Assembly: GCA_007753675.1 (NCBI GenBank) | Contig: CP036432.1 | Location: 9,395,381 to 9,459,380, forward strand | Length of the DNA: 64,000 nucleotides | Source of the DNA: Stieleria magnilauensis | Lineage (GTDB): Bacteria > Planctomycetota > Planctomycetia > Pirellulales > Pirellulaceae | Direction: 5' to 3' | Notes under the pieces: model-generated | The model's database searches: none | Told to the model about the DNA's origin: nothing | Seen by the model: only the letters and a program-made list of their open reading frames with translations | Position numbers and translations under genes: made by a program | In this document: positions 34,620 to 47,800 of the stretch, in pieces | Numbering within the stretch: position 1 is the first letter of the stretch | How the letters are laid out: each line of letters opens with the position of its first letter

Positions 34620-35417
34620 CTAATACCGCGAGGTGGTCGGATAGGGCAGCGGGGTGGCGATCTGGCTGTTCGCGTTGGTGCGCGCGGCGTCCAAATTAGA
34701 ATTGATTTGGCGGCTGAGCGCCGCGACGCGTTCGGCGATCATCGGTTGGGTGTTATTGAGCGCCAGGGCCCGCTGATAATTCTGCAGGGCTTGGGGCAGA
34801 TCGCCATCGGTTTCCCGCAACCGCGCCAGTGCCAACCAGGCTCTGGAGTTGTTGGCATCCAACTGGACCGCGTCTTCGAGATATTTCAGTGCCGTCTGGG
34901 ATTCGCCGGCCTCCTCGTACAACCGCGCCAATTCCACCCGCGGTTCCGATGCCATCGGATTACCGGACGCCCAGTTCTTGATCAACGCGAACGCGCGGTC
35001 GGGACGACCGGTGTCCATCAGCAACACGGCCAAGCCGCGATGGCACTCGATATGGTTGGGATCATGGTCCAGGCACTGGTTGTAAAGCGCCTCGGCATTG
35101 CGAAACAGCGATTCGTCATTCCGCTGGCTCGCCAAGCGATGTGTCGTGGCGGCCAGGTTGTAATAACCGTCAGGATTGGTCGGATCGTCCGCCACCACTT
35201 GCTGAAATTGCTGCAGCGCGGCGGTGTACTGTCCCTGCTGATGAAGCTGGGCGCCCAACACGTTTTTTCCGCTCGCGGTCCAGCTGCAACCGACCGATGT
35301 AAGGACTGGCAATAGCGCCAGCGGAAAAACCACAGCGCGCCAGCGGGTGAGAAATCGACATCCGCAGCAGGAACCACCGCCTTGATAGGTGGCTTTCTGT
35401 TCAGATAGAAGAGTCAT
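34620..35417 (-). CDS. TPR-repeat lipoprotein
   Basis: 265 residues. A hydrophobic segment WRAVVFPLALLPVLTSVGC ends in a lipobox with C44, so it is likely lipid-anchored in the envelope. Residues ~53-230 hold about five tetratricopeptide repeats (for example QLHQQGQYTAALQQFQQVVA, and ARLRETDGDLPQALQNYQRA), which form protein-binding solenoids. The N-terminal 20 residues before the signal helix are Cys-rich (GSCCGC) and unusual; no later start codon is obvious. It sits next to the exported-protein block but points away from it. Confidence 0.8.
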   Translation of the reverse strand: MTLLSEQKATYQGGGSCCGCRFLTRWRAVVFPLALLPVLTSVGCSWTASGKNVLGAQLHQQGQYTAALQQFQQVVADDPTNPDGYYNLAATTHRLASQRNDESLFRNAEALYNQCLDHDPNHIECHRGLAVLLMDTGRPDRAFALIKNWASGNPMASEPRVELARLYEEAGESQTALKYLEDAVQLDANNSRAWLALARLRETDGDLPQALQNYQRALALNNTQPMIAERVAALSRQINSNLDAARTNANSQIATPLPYPTTSRY

Positions 35418-35882
35418 TTAACTGCCATCCTGACATGTTACGACCGCACCTTCAGGGGGGATCAACTGAGACCCGTCGGAGGCGTCGCGGTCCAAAGAGC
35501 GTCGCATTGTGCAGGCAAACCCTATCAACACGCGCCGAAACCACGCAAGAGAGGAACTTTCGTGCCGTAAACCACGTCGAACGGGGCACGTGTTCGCTCG
35601 CAATGCCAATCTGCACGGATTAAGACGGTCGTAACAATCGTGGTAGACAGCCCAAACCCCGTGAAAAACGCCTTTTTCATTGCGGTTCCACACGACCTAA
35701 TTACACTTCGTGCCAGGTACCGCCGCGCAACAGCGCAGATCCCCTAGCTTATCGATTTTGCAACTTTTGACCTAAGACGGGTCAACTCCGACAACCGACG
35801 TGTTGTTGCCGGACTCAACCCCACAAGTGCTGCCCCAACAGACTGACTGCCCGCAACCCGGGCATAATGACGAGGCCTCTGG
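35418..35882. other. Intergenic gap upstream of the giant gene
   Basis: 465 bp between divergent genes, so it should hold both promoters. Nothing recognisable was found; a short palindrome GCCCGCAACCCGGGC lies near 35850, just before the giant gene start. Confidence 0.5.
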
Positions 35883-38800
35883 ATGACCTTCCGCAAACCA
35901 TCGCATTCCCTTCGCACCCATCTCAGCCGCAACTCCGGGTTGCACTCCGATGGTACGACGCCACCGGCCGCTGCACCTCGTGCGGGCCGTAACCGCCGCA
36001 GCGAGAAGCGCCGCGACGAGAAACGCCGGTCGCTCATGGAGAGTTTGGAGACGCGCCAATTGCTGGCCGGTCCCGAGCTGATCGGGATTCAGCCCAACGA
36101 GGGCGATCTGTTGTTCAACGGCGACACGTTGAACTTTTCGCCCAAGGAGTTGGTCTTCCGATTCGACGACAACACGCGGATCGACGAGAGCACCTTGGAT
36201 GCGATTCGCATCACGCGTGCGGGCGAGGACCGGACGTTTGAATCGGCGTCGGTCACAAGCGACATGGGAACCGGCGGCACGGCGTTGTTCGAATTCCGCG
36301 CCCGTCAATCGGGCAGCCTGGGCAACGGGATCACGCTGGAGTTTACCGAGACCAATCGCGTCGGCACGTCGGCACCGATCATCACGACCAATGGCCGCAC
36401 GATCACGATCGACATCAACACCAATCCGTTGCAGCGGACGCTGGCACGGGACTTGGTTTCGGCGATCAATCGCGATCTGAGAACCAACACCAGTGATCCG
36501 TTGCGTTCGGGTGATCTGATCGAAGCGATCCAGATCAGCGGGGCATCGGGACAGCGCATCGCTTCGTCCGCCAGCGTGCAAAACAAAACGTTGGAACTCG
36601 ACGGGGCTAACGCCGCGCAAGCGGTAACCGACTTTGGGACCAACGGCGCGGTCCGAGTGCGATTGATTTCACAGCTGCCCGGTTTGGACGGCCGCGGCAC
36701 CAACCTGGTGGTCGAACAGCGCAACTTCGGCGGGCCGGCCAATCCGGTCGTCGTCGTCAGCGACCAAACGATTCGCGTCCAGCTCAACAGTTTCTCCGCC
36801 GATCCGACGACGGCCGACGAGTTTGTCAACGCGATCAACTCCAACCCGCAAGCCTCGGCTCTGATCCAGGCGACCATTCAGGAAGGCAACGGGTCGACGC
36901 CGATCGGCCAACGAACGGTCAACTATTCACCGATCAATCTCAGCGGTGTCAGTGACGTGGTGGTCGAACCCGGGTATGTCGGGTTGGGCGATTCATCACG
37001 CGAAGTGATTTTTCGATTTGCCGAACCGCTGCCGGATGACATCTACCAGATCGACGTGCTGGGCACCGGGAATTTTGCGCTGCGTGGCGAAGACGGTGAA
37101 GCGTTCCAGGACGGCACCGATTTGACACGGGTGTTCAACATCAACTTGGGACCGCAGGTGGTCGCGGTCGTTCCCGAACCGGTCCGTCGCCAACCCAACG
37201 GGACCCTCGGAACCGAATCCGGCAAGATCGAAGTTCACTTCAATGACGACGATCTGCTGCAGTCGGCGGCCGTGAACCCCAACTTTTATCAGCTGATCTT
37301 CACCCGCGACACGGTCGACAACACCGACGACGTGATCGTGCGGATCAGTCCCACCGCCAGTGCGATCACGAACACCAAGGTGGGCGATGTCTGGACGGTC
37401 ACCTTGCCCGGCACCGTGCGGTACAGCAACATCACGAACATTGCCACGCTGGACTACAAGCGGGCACTCTCTCGAATTCCGGATCCGGAAACCCCTGGGC
37501 AATTGCTGACCGGAAACGCGCGGCTGCGGGTCGGAACGGCAGAAAACTTGCCGATGGCGCCCCAAGAGATCACGCTGCCGATCGGCACCCCGGGTGCCCC
37601 CGACGGCGCCGGCGACAGCTTCCTGACCGCGTACGACTTGAACACGACGTGGAGTCTGAGCGGCGCGACGACGACGCGTTCGGCGACGCTGGTCAGCGAG
37701 ATCCGCAATGAGACACCGTTCGAATTGGACCTGCCCGGTCCCGACGTCCCGGGCACGCGGGTGATCCGAGCCGAAGACCCCTCGCGACTCGATCGCGTGG
37801 TGCCGTTGGATTACGTCCGTCAATTCGCCGACACGGTCGATGGGATCACGACGATCGAATACGACTTCGTCGCCAGTTGGTTGGGCGACGACCCCAATCG
37901 TCCGGGGATCACCGCGGACACCAATTATTTCAACATCATCAGCGAAGAACAAAAACAACGCGTCCGCGAGGTGATGTCGCTCTACAGCGAGTACCTGGGT
38001 GTCGCGTTTGTCGAAGTTTCCGATCGCGACCCCGCCGACATCGGTGGTTTTTCGATCGTCGTCGGTGACTTGTACGGTGGTGACGAACGCGAAGCCAGCG
38101 CCCAAGGCGGCCTGGCCGTGGTCACGCGTGATCGCGACGGTGACGGTGTCGATGACCTAGTCGTGATGGACTTCCAAGACTTTGACGAGTCGATCGATGA
38201 TCAATTCGGCGGCGAGTTCTTCCGCGGGGCAATGTTCGGCGTCGGCCAGTTGCTCGGCTACGGCTATGCCGACGACCTGCCGCAACCGGTCACCCAAAGC
38301 ACCGACTTTATTTTCCAACCGGGGACGGACAACGAGCCGGCATTCCCCAGTTACGCGGACATCGTCCACGGCCAGTATCTGTATCGCCCGGACAGCACCG
38401 ACATCGACATGTATCGCTTCCAGGTCGACCAGACCGGATCGATCGCGATCGAAACCATCGCCGAGCGACTGGGCACCCCCAGCCTGTTGGACACCCAGCT
38501 GCGACTGTACGTCGAAGACGCCAACGGACAGTTCGTCGAGATCGCTCAGAACGACGACTACTTCAGCAACGATTCGTTGATCCGAATCGACAACGTCAAT
38601 CCCGGCAACTACATGATCGGTGTCAGCGCCAAGGGCAACGACACCTACGATCCCGTGATTCCGGGCACCGGCTTCGGCGGCACCAGCCAAGGCAGCTACG
38701 AGCTGCGTGTGGATTTCACACCCTCGGCCGTCAGCACGATGGTCGACAACACCGGCATCCCGCTCGACGGTGACGCCGACGGCACACCCGGCGGAACGTT

Positions 38801-41800
38801 CAACTACTGGTTCAAACCGTCCGATCCCTCCGAAACGCTTTACGTCGACAAGGGGAACGTGACGCTGCGTCAGGCCAGCGGGTTCCTGCCGTCGAGCCTG
38901 GGTGACCTGGCCTTCATCGAAGCCTTCCAGACGCGGACGATCGGCTATGTCAACAACGCTTACGATGAAATCGATCTGGCGGTTGCCGACGCCAGCCGCA
39001 TGTCGATCCTGAAACAAAAGGCCTTCAACGGCACCCTGACCGAACTGAACCAGTTGCGTCTGTCGGGCAATCTGAACGACATCCAGCGGGCCGACTCGAT
39101 CACCCGTTACCTGTCCGACTTGGACCTGACCATCCGCGTGCTCGGCAACGGCGGTCGTGACGGATTGGTGCACACCGCGGGCGACAACTTCAGCTACAAC
39201 ATCGGCGTCAATGACAGCGGATTGGCACTGGAAGACGGCACCAGTTTGAATCTGCCCGCGGGCATTCAGATGATGGTCGACGCCGGCGCGATCCTAAAGT
39301 TCAGCAACACCCGGTTGGGCGTCGGCAGCGTCGCGCCGACGATCGATTTGAGCGGTGCGAACCTGCAAGTGCTCGGAACGCCGACGCTCGTCACCAGCAC
39401 GGGTTTGCCGGCCCGCAATGAGTCCGGCGCGATCGTCCCGGGCAGCGTCTTTTTCACCAGTATCAATGACGATTCGATCGGCACCGGGAACCAGATCGGC
39501 GTCTTGCCGGCGGCGCAACCGGGCGATTGGGGCGGCATCGATTTCCGTGGGGATCTCGACACGGCCGACGAGCTGCGGATCAATCCCGAAGACCAAGGGA
39601 TCTTCAACAACCATATTCAATACGCGGACATTCGCTACGGCGGTAGCGCCGTGCCGATCGGCGGCCGCAGCGTCGTCGTCTCACCGATCGACATGGCGAT
39701 CACGCGTCCGACGATCATCAACTCGACGATCAGCAACAGCGCCGACGCTGCGATCGCCGCGACCCCGGACACCTTCCGCGAAGATCGATTCACCGATCCC
39801 AAGTACCAACAATCCGGACCGTTCACGCCCGATTACACCCGTGTCGGACCGGAGATCCACGGCAACACCGTGATCGACAACAGCATCAACGGTCTGTTCG
39901 TTCGTCTGCGGACGCGGAGCGGATCGACACTCGAATCGGTCACCACCAGCACGCGTTTTGACGACAGCGACATCACGCACGTGCTGACTGAAAACCTGGT
40001 CATCGCCGGCACACCCGGCGGCCCGATCCTGCAGTCCGGCGCCCCGTCGTCGTTCCTGATCCGATTGTCGGCCCGGCCGACCGACGGCGCCGTCCCGGCG
40101 GGCACTTACGTTTACCGATTGACCAACGTGACCGACGCCAATTTGGAGTCGGCCGCCAGCGATGCGACGGTTTCGATCACGACGACCAGCACCGGCGGAA
40201 TCCGTCTGCAACAACTGCCGACGGTCGAACCCGGCAGCGCGACCGTGGCGCGGCGTTTGTACCGTGCGACCGTGGTGGGCGGCGTCCCCGGACCCTTCGA
40301 ACTGGTCGCCCAGCTCAACGCCAGCAGCACGTCGTTCACCGATCGTTTGGCCAACGGTGGGGCGGAAATGCAGGTCACGTCCAGCCCGCTCCGCAGCCGT
40401 CTGGACGCCAGTCTGGTGATCGATCCGTCGACCGTCGTGAAAGTCGACTCGGCGCGGATCGAGGCCCGCTTTGGCGCCAACCTGATTGCCGAAGGCACCT
40501 CCGGCAACCCGGTGGTGATCACCAGTTTGGAAGACCAACGCTACGGCGGCGGCGGCACCTTTGACACCAATGACCGTGGCAACGCTGCGGAAATCGCGCC
40601 CGGCGATTGGGGCGGACTGTACATCGGCCATGGCTCCTCGGCCAGCATCGACAATGCCGTGATCGCCGGCGGCGGCGGAACGACCCGCATCGAAGGTGGC
40701 TTTGCGTCGTTCAACGCGATCGAAGTCCATCAGGGCGAACTGCGTCTGACCAACAGCCGGATCGAGCAGAGCGCCGACGGCCGTGGCTCACTCAACGGCA
40801 CCCGCGTGGGACGCAGCGACAACGCATCGGGAGCCGTGTTCGTTCGCGCGGCCACCCCGATCATCGTCGACAACGACTTCATCGATAACGAAGCCGCGGC
40901 GATCTCGATCGACGTCAACTCGCTCAACGCGTTGGAGGTCTTTGACAGCGGGCGCTCGATCGGATCGATCGACAAGTTTGACATCATCGGCAACAGCGGA
41001 CCGCTGATCGAAGACAACTCCATCACGCGCAACGCGATCAACGGCTTGGCCGTTCGCGGCGGCCAACTGGTCACCGAAGGTGTGTGGGACGACGTCGACA
41101 TCGTGCACGTCGTCACCGACACCATCGAAATCCCCAACAAACACATCTACGGCGGTTTGCGGCTGATCAGTGATGCCCGCGGATCACTGGTCGTCAAGCT
41201 GCAGACCCAGGCCGGCGAAGAGCAAACCAATCCGGCCGGAATCGTCGTCGGCGGATCGTTGCTGACCGCCGCGGATGAATTCCGTGACATCGCCGATCGC
41301 ATCGGCGGATCGCTGCAATTGATCGGCCACCCCGATTTCCCCGTCATCATGACCGCCTTGTCCGATGACTTCTCGGGCGCCGGGTTCACCATCGACGGCT
41401 TCGCACAAGTCGACACCGACAACGACGGCGTGATCAGCGGCGTCATCACCGGTGACGACAATAACACCGGCACGGGAACCGGCGGCGCACTGGTCGGAAC
41501 GCTTCCAACCGGCCCCGAAGTCAACTTGGGCACGACGATCGACAACGACGTCGCGGCGACCATCACCGGGTCGTTCACCGCAACGATCGGAGACGCCAAC
41601 GAAGTGGTTTCCAGCGCCACCACGGTCGAAACGCCCACCGGCCAACAACTGCTCAACCAAGACTTCGTCTTCCAGTACAGCACCTACCTGACCAGCGGCG
41701 GCAACACCACCGCGCTGTCGGCGACCACGATCACGCAACCCGCGACCCTGATCGCGAACGACCGCGTCGAAAGCCGGGGCACCTACACCGGCCCCAATGG

Positions 41801-44800
41801 AGACGTCAACTGGGTCGCGACCAGCTTTTTCATCAACGGATTGCCGACGTTGTTCTCCACGCTGGACCTGCAATCCGGCTCACCGTTGGGTGACATTCGA
41901 GTGGTCAGTTACTTGGACGAGGACGTCCAAGGGATTTCGGACGACGTGCTGTACACCGTGGGAACGCCCGGGCAAGCCGATTTCCGCGTCTACACCGTCG
42001 ACGGTCCGCTGCGGATCGGGTTCTCCCATGGAGGCTTCTACACCAACGACGGCGTCAATCAACTGGGTGCGACCTATGAAGGCTGGGCGGCCGACCGGTT
42101 CGCCGAACTGCGAGCCCAAATCACCGCCGGCACGCAAACCTACTCGATCCCCGGCGTGATCGACTTGAATGACTTGCCGCAAGGCAACGACCCGATCTTC
42201 GGCACGACCTTCGGCCCCAACGACATCACCACGGCCCACTCCTGGGTCCTCGATTCCAACGCGTCGAGCGCCCGTGTGACCAGCTTCTTGGAACTGCTGG
42301 CGTCTGACCCGACCGTCGCGCAATCCCCCAACGCGGTCCAAGCCGGCCAGTGGAACGGCGTGACGATCCGCGAAGGTGCCGATGATCGCAACGTCGCCGC
42401 CGTGGCCGAACAAGAACCGGTGCGAACGACCGTGTTCGACACCAATTCCTTCCCGGGACAAGCTCAGTTCCTCGGTCAACTTGCCCCCGATGAACAGTCC
42501 GGCGACGAGAACCGTCGACTCGGATTCATCGTCGACGGTGCGATCACCACCCGCAACGATGTCGACGTTTACACCTTCATCGCCGAAAGCAACACGGAAG
42601 TCTGGTTGGACATCGACCGCACCAGCAGCGGACTCGATACGGTAATCGAGCTGATCGATTTCAACGGCGACATCCTGGCCGCGTCGAACGACTCGCTGTT
42701 GGCCGAACGCGACGTCGCGACCGGCATCTACGTTTCGCCACGTTTGGACAGCGATGCGGCCCAACCGCTGACGGTCAACGAAGAACGCATTCCCGTCCAA
42801 CGGATCACGGTCGATTACGACATCGTCAACGCCACCAGCGGAAACCTGACCTTCGGACTGGCAAGTGCCCCGGGAACGACGATCAATGTCGACGCGGCGG
42901 ACTTCAACGCCAATCCCGCCGGTTCGATCGCAGCGGCGCTCAACGGCGCATTCCAAAGCGAACTCGGATTCGTCACCACGCAGTTGCTCCCTCGATCCGC
43001 CACGGGTGACTTCGTCATCGAAGTCCGCTTCGACGCCGCTTTCTTCACGGCCCTGGAAGTCCCCGAGATCATCGGAACCGCCAACCCGATTTTCCCGGCG
43101 ATCGGCAGTCTCGGCTTTGAAACCGACATCTTGGATTCGGTCCTGCAAGACACGTATTCCTACAACGCCAAAGACGCCGGGATGCGGATTCGTCTCCCGG
43201 GCGAATCCGGCACGCTGAACCAGTATCACGTGCGGGTGCGCAGCAGCAACACGCGTGACGGCAGCGACCTGAACACCCTGGTCAACGGAAACGTTCTCGG
43301 CGGGCTGACCCAAGGCCGCTACTCGATGCAAATCCGTCTGGGTGAGACCGACGAAAGCGCCGGTACACAGATCCGATTGACCGACGTCCGTTACGCGACC
43401 AACGGCGTGCAAATCATCGGCCAACCGCTGCACTCACCGTTGACCGGCGAAGAAGCCGAGACGACGGCCAGCAACGAAATGGCCTCCGAAGCTCAGCGAC
43501 TGGGCTACTACGGCACCACGGCCGATGTGGGCATCGAAGCCGGCCCGCTGCAGAGCGATCGACTGGCCAAATCCTTTGCCGGCGTCATCGACTCGGCCAC
43601 CGACGTGGATTGGTATTCGTTCGACATCCAATACGAAAACCTGACCCGCGATGGTGATCCGCTGTACCTGTCCACGGTGATCGACTTGGACTACGCGTCC
43701 AACTTTGCCCGTAGCGACATGGCGTTGTACGTGTTCAACGCGCAGGGCGATTTGATCTACACCGCCACCGACAGCAACATCGCCAACGACCTGCCGGCGT
43801 CCAGTTCCAACAACAGCAGCGATGATCTCAGTCGCGGCGGCGCCGGCGTCCAGGATCCGTTCTTGGGCAGCGTCGAATTGATCGAAGGCACCTATTACGT
43901 CGCGATCGCCAATCAGACGCAAGTCCCGATCGCGATGGACCAGTTCTTCAATCCGGCCAGCAACAACCCGCTGGTCCGCTTGGCTCCGATTGATGCGATC
44001 GATCGGATTGCCCAAGACGACATGAACGACCGCGTGCTGTTCGATGAAACCTCGATCGTCCCGTATTCGCTCGACGACGTCGTCCTGTACGTCAACACGA
44101 ATTCCGGTCTGCACGTCGTCAACCCCTTCACCGGACAAGACTACGGCCAAGTCGGCACCTTCGGCAACGAAGACATCTACGACGTGGCGTTCCGCAGCAA
44201 CGGCGAACTGTTCGCGTACACCGGATTCGGCAACCGGGTCCGTAGCGACAGCACCTGGTTCTACGTTCAAATCGATACGGGAACCGCGGCGCTGAATCAA
44301 CTCAGTGCCGGGGCCGGGATCACGACGTACGGCGATATTCTGTTCGAAGTCAATTCACAACAGATTTTGGACGGTGTTTCCGACGAAGGGATCTTTGTCG
44401 AAGCCATCTCGATCCGCGAATACAAGAACGTCGAACGCGGCTTGTTCGTCGGCAGCCGTCCGACGTTCAACGGTGCGTCGGGATTGCAGTATCGCGACAA
44501 CGTGTTGTGGGAATTCAGCCCGCAAACGGGTCTGGCGGTCGGCCCCTCGTTCAACCGTTTCCTGTTCAACTCCGGTGCGGGAACGATCCCGCGTGAAATC
44601 GGCCAGATCGACACGACCGCCCCCGCGACGGCGTTCTCGACTCAGCTGGGTGTTCCCGACGTGGTCGAAGTGGTCGGCAGTGGTTTGCTGCAACAACAGC
44701 TCTTCGACGGCGATACGTTCACGCTGATCAGCGGCACCACAACGACGTCCTTCGAAATCAACATCGCCGGCAACGTGGCCGTGACCGGATCGCCGGCCCT

Positions 44801-47800
44801 AGACGGCGATACGATGACGATCGGATCGAACATCTTTGAATTTGACACCGGCCCGCGTCTGCGTCTGGCAGGCGTTTCGGCCAACGGCGGACTGGATGTC
44901 GGACAAACGTTTACGGTGACCGATTCCAGCAACGTCAGTGCGACCTTTGAATTCGTCAACCAAGGCGACACGCCGAGGCCGGGAAACATCCCGATCTCCA
45001 TCCGTCTGGCCAGTGGGCAAGCCCGCACGTCCGGCCAGATCAACAATGACTTGGCGCTCGCGATCCAGAACAATCTGTCCGGCGTGACGACCACCGTGTT
45101 GAACACGGACCTGGCGCTCGATAACGCGACGTTCACGTTTGACGGAGCCGGCATGTCGATCGTCGGCGCCAATGGCGTGGCGGCCGGCAACATCGCGATC
45201 CCGGTGGACGAGTCCTTCGGTGCGACCGAGGTGCTCAATGCCATCGTGGACGCCTTGACCGCCAACGGCATCGCCCACACCGTCGTCGGCCAATCGTTCT
45301 CCGTCCCCGGCGCGACCTCGATCACTGTGAATTCGCAGGCACTCGTCAGCGGCGGCAGCCCCGGCGTACAGGTCGGACGCACGCCGATCCAACTGGAGCT
45401 GTCCGATTCGGCTGCCGAAGTCGCTCAGAAGGTCGCCGATGCGATCAACAATCTCGGCGGCAACGCCAGTGCGGTCGCACAAAACCGTAGCGTCACCATC
45501 AGCGGCGGATTCATCGGCGGGGCCAGCGGCAATCTGGTGGCCGGCGGCGTGCCGCAAGGCGGAACGATCACCGGTGTCGAAATCGTCGGCAACGACATGT
45601 ACGCCGTCACCGATGCCGGCGGACTGTTCCGAGTCACCGACGCCGAACTGACCGGCGGCGGCAACCAGTTCCTCAACGGCAACCGTCAGATCGGGACCTA
45701 CGTCGAAACCGCGACCGACCTGCTGCGTGTCCCCGGCGGCTTCACCGGCCTTCGCGCCGGCCCCAACAGTGTTGACGGCGGCGTCTATTCCAATGTGTTG
45801 TTTGGGATCACCCCCAACGGTGACATCTACGCGTTCAACACGGCCGGCGAGTTCCTGCCGTACTTCGCCGGCGGGCGTTCGAGTATCTCGACCGGTATCG
45901 CCAACGCCGAAGGTCTCGATTTCAGCACCCTGGATTACAACCTCTGGCACTACACCGGCGCACGCGGCGGTGATGCCGGGCACGGTGGCGGCACCTCGTT
46001 GGCGTTCACCTACGAAACCTCGTTCCAGAACAACTACGCCAGTCAGGCGGAATACCCGACCAACACCGCGCGGATTGACGGGCAAGGTGTCAACAACACC
46101 TACAACTTCCCCGGCGGTGCCAAGGGCCAGGTTCAAAGCAAGCCGTTCTCGTTGGAGAACTACTCGCCGAGCGATGTCCCGGTCCTGTACTTCAACTACC
46201 TGATCGAAGCCGACGGCGGCGGAAGCACCGACGCGTTGCGTGTCTACGTCGTCCAACCCGACGGGACCGAACACGCCGTCGCGCTCAACACCACGTTCCG
46301 CAATGCGGCCCCGGGTGCGAACGATGAATTCGACGACCCCGATCCCGTCGCTCCCTATAACGACGTGATCGATGTTGACAAGCAACAACTCTTTGACAAC
46401 ACGCCGACGTGGCGTCAGGCACGTGTGCCGTTGGCGGAGTTCGCCGGACAGTCGGGCCTGAGTCTGCGGATCGAATTCGCGACCGCCGGTCGATTGGATA
46501 CCGGATCGACCTCGATTCGTACCGTCGACGCCTCGGATCTGGTCGAAGGCCAAACGATTCGCGTCAGCGGTGAAACGTTCACCATCAATTTCCCACCGAC
46601 GCTGATCGCGCCGGCGGGGGCACAAGTCGCCAACGCGTACGCGGCCGATCCGAATACCCGCGCGACGTTTGTGCTCGATGGACAAACCTACGTGCTCAAC
46701 GACGGCACCCGCACCGTCGACACGTCACCGTCGGATCCCAACGATCCCAATTCACCGCCCAATGAAATCTCGATCGATCTGACCGCCGGATTGACGGGGA
46801 CGATGACGGTTGCCGATTTGACGCCGTCGCAGATCGGAGCGTTGATCGAAGCGGCCGTCACGGCGATGCCGCCGGCGACCTTCCTTCTGTACGACTTTGT
46901 CGTCGACAGCAACTCGGTCGAGTTCGGTGAAGCGGTCGACTTGAGCTCCAGTTCCAGTTTGTTCACGATCCGGAACACCACCGCGGGCGGGGCGAACTTG
47001 ATCGACGTCCGCGCAGCGATGTCGGCCGGCGAAGTCGCTGTGGCGGTTCAATCCGCGATCCTGGATCGTTTCGTGCCCAACGCAGTCGGTGCGGCCGGTC
47101 CCAACTACATTCCGACGTCCAACGCGATCATCACCCTGCCCGGATTCAGCGTGTCCGATGCCGGGCCGTTCGCCAACACGGCGCAACGATACGCCGACCA
47201 ATACGGCGGCTCGCCGGTCGGCGGCTCGCGTAACAACGATTTCGAAGGCGTCTACCTGGACGACTTTGTCATCGGTTTGGCCGAACGCGGTGAGCAGGTC
47301 AGCGATCCTCGCGGCATCAATGCTCCCTTGGACACCGCGTTTGTCACCGACACGCGTTTTGCATTCCCCGAACCCGATGATCCACGCAGCAGCCTGGTGA
47401 CCGGCTCGTATCAAGTCGAAATCCGCGACGCCAGCGAGTACATCGAATCGGCGTCGTCGTCCCAGTTCCGCACGTTCAACAGCAACGACCGCTTGGGTTC
47501 GGCGATCTCGATCACCGCGAAAAGTGCGACCGAGATTGTGGACGGGCAAATGTTCTCGATCACCGACGGCCGCGCCGTCGTCGAGTTCGAGTTCGATTCG
47601 GACAACTCGGTCACACCGGGCCGCGTGCGCGTTCCGTTCTCGATGACCGTGCCCGATGAAGACACCGGGCTGGACCGTCCGCAAACGGCGACCGAAGTGG
47701 CCAAGTCGATCATCGCGGCGATCAACCGCTCGGATGTCCGCAGCGTGTTGGACGTGCAAGCGGTCCCGAGTAGCGGATTTGAACGTGAAGTGGTCGCCCA

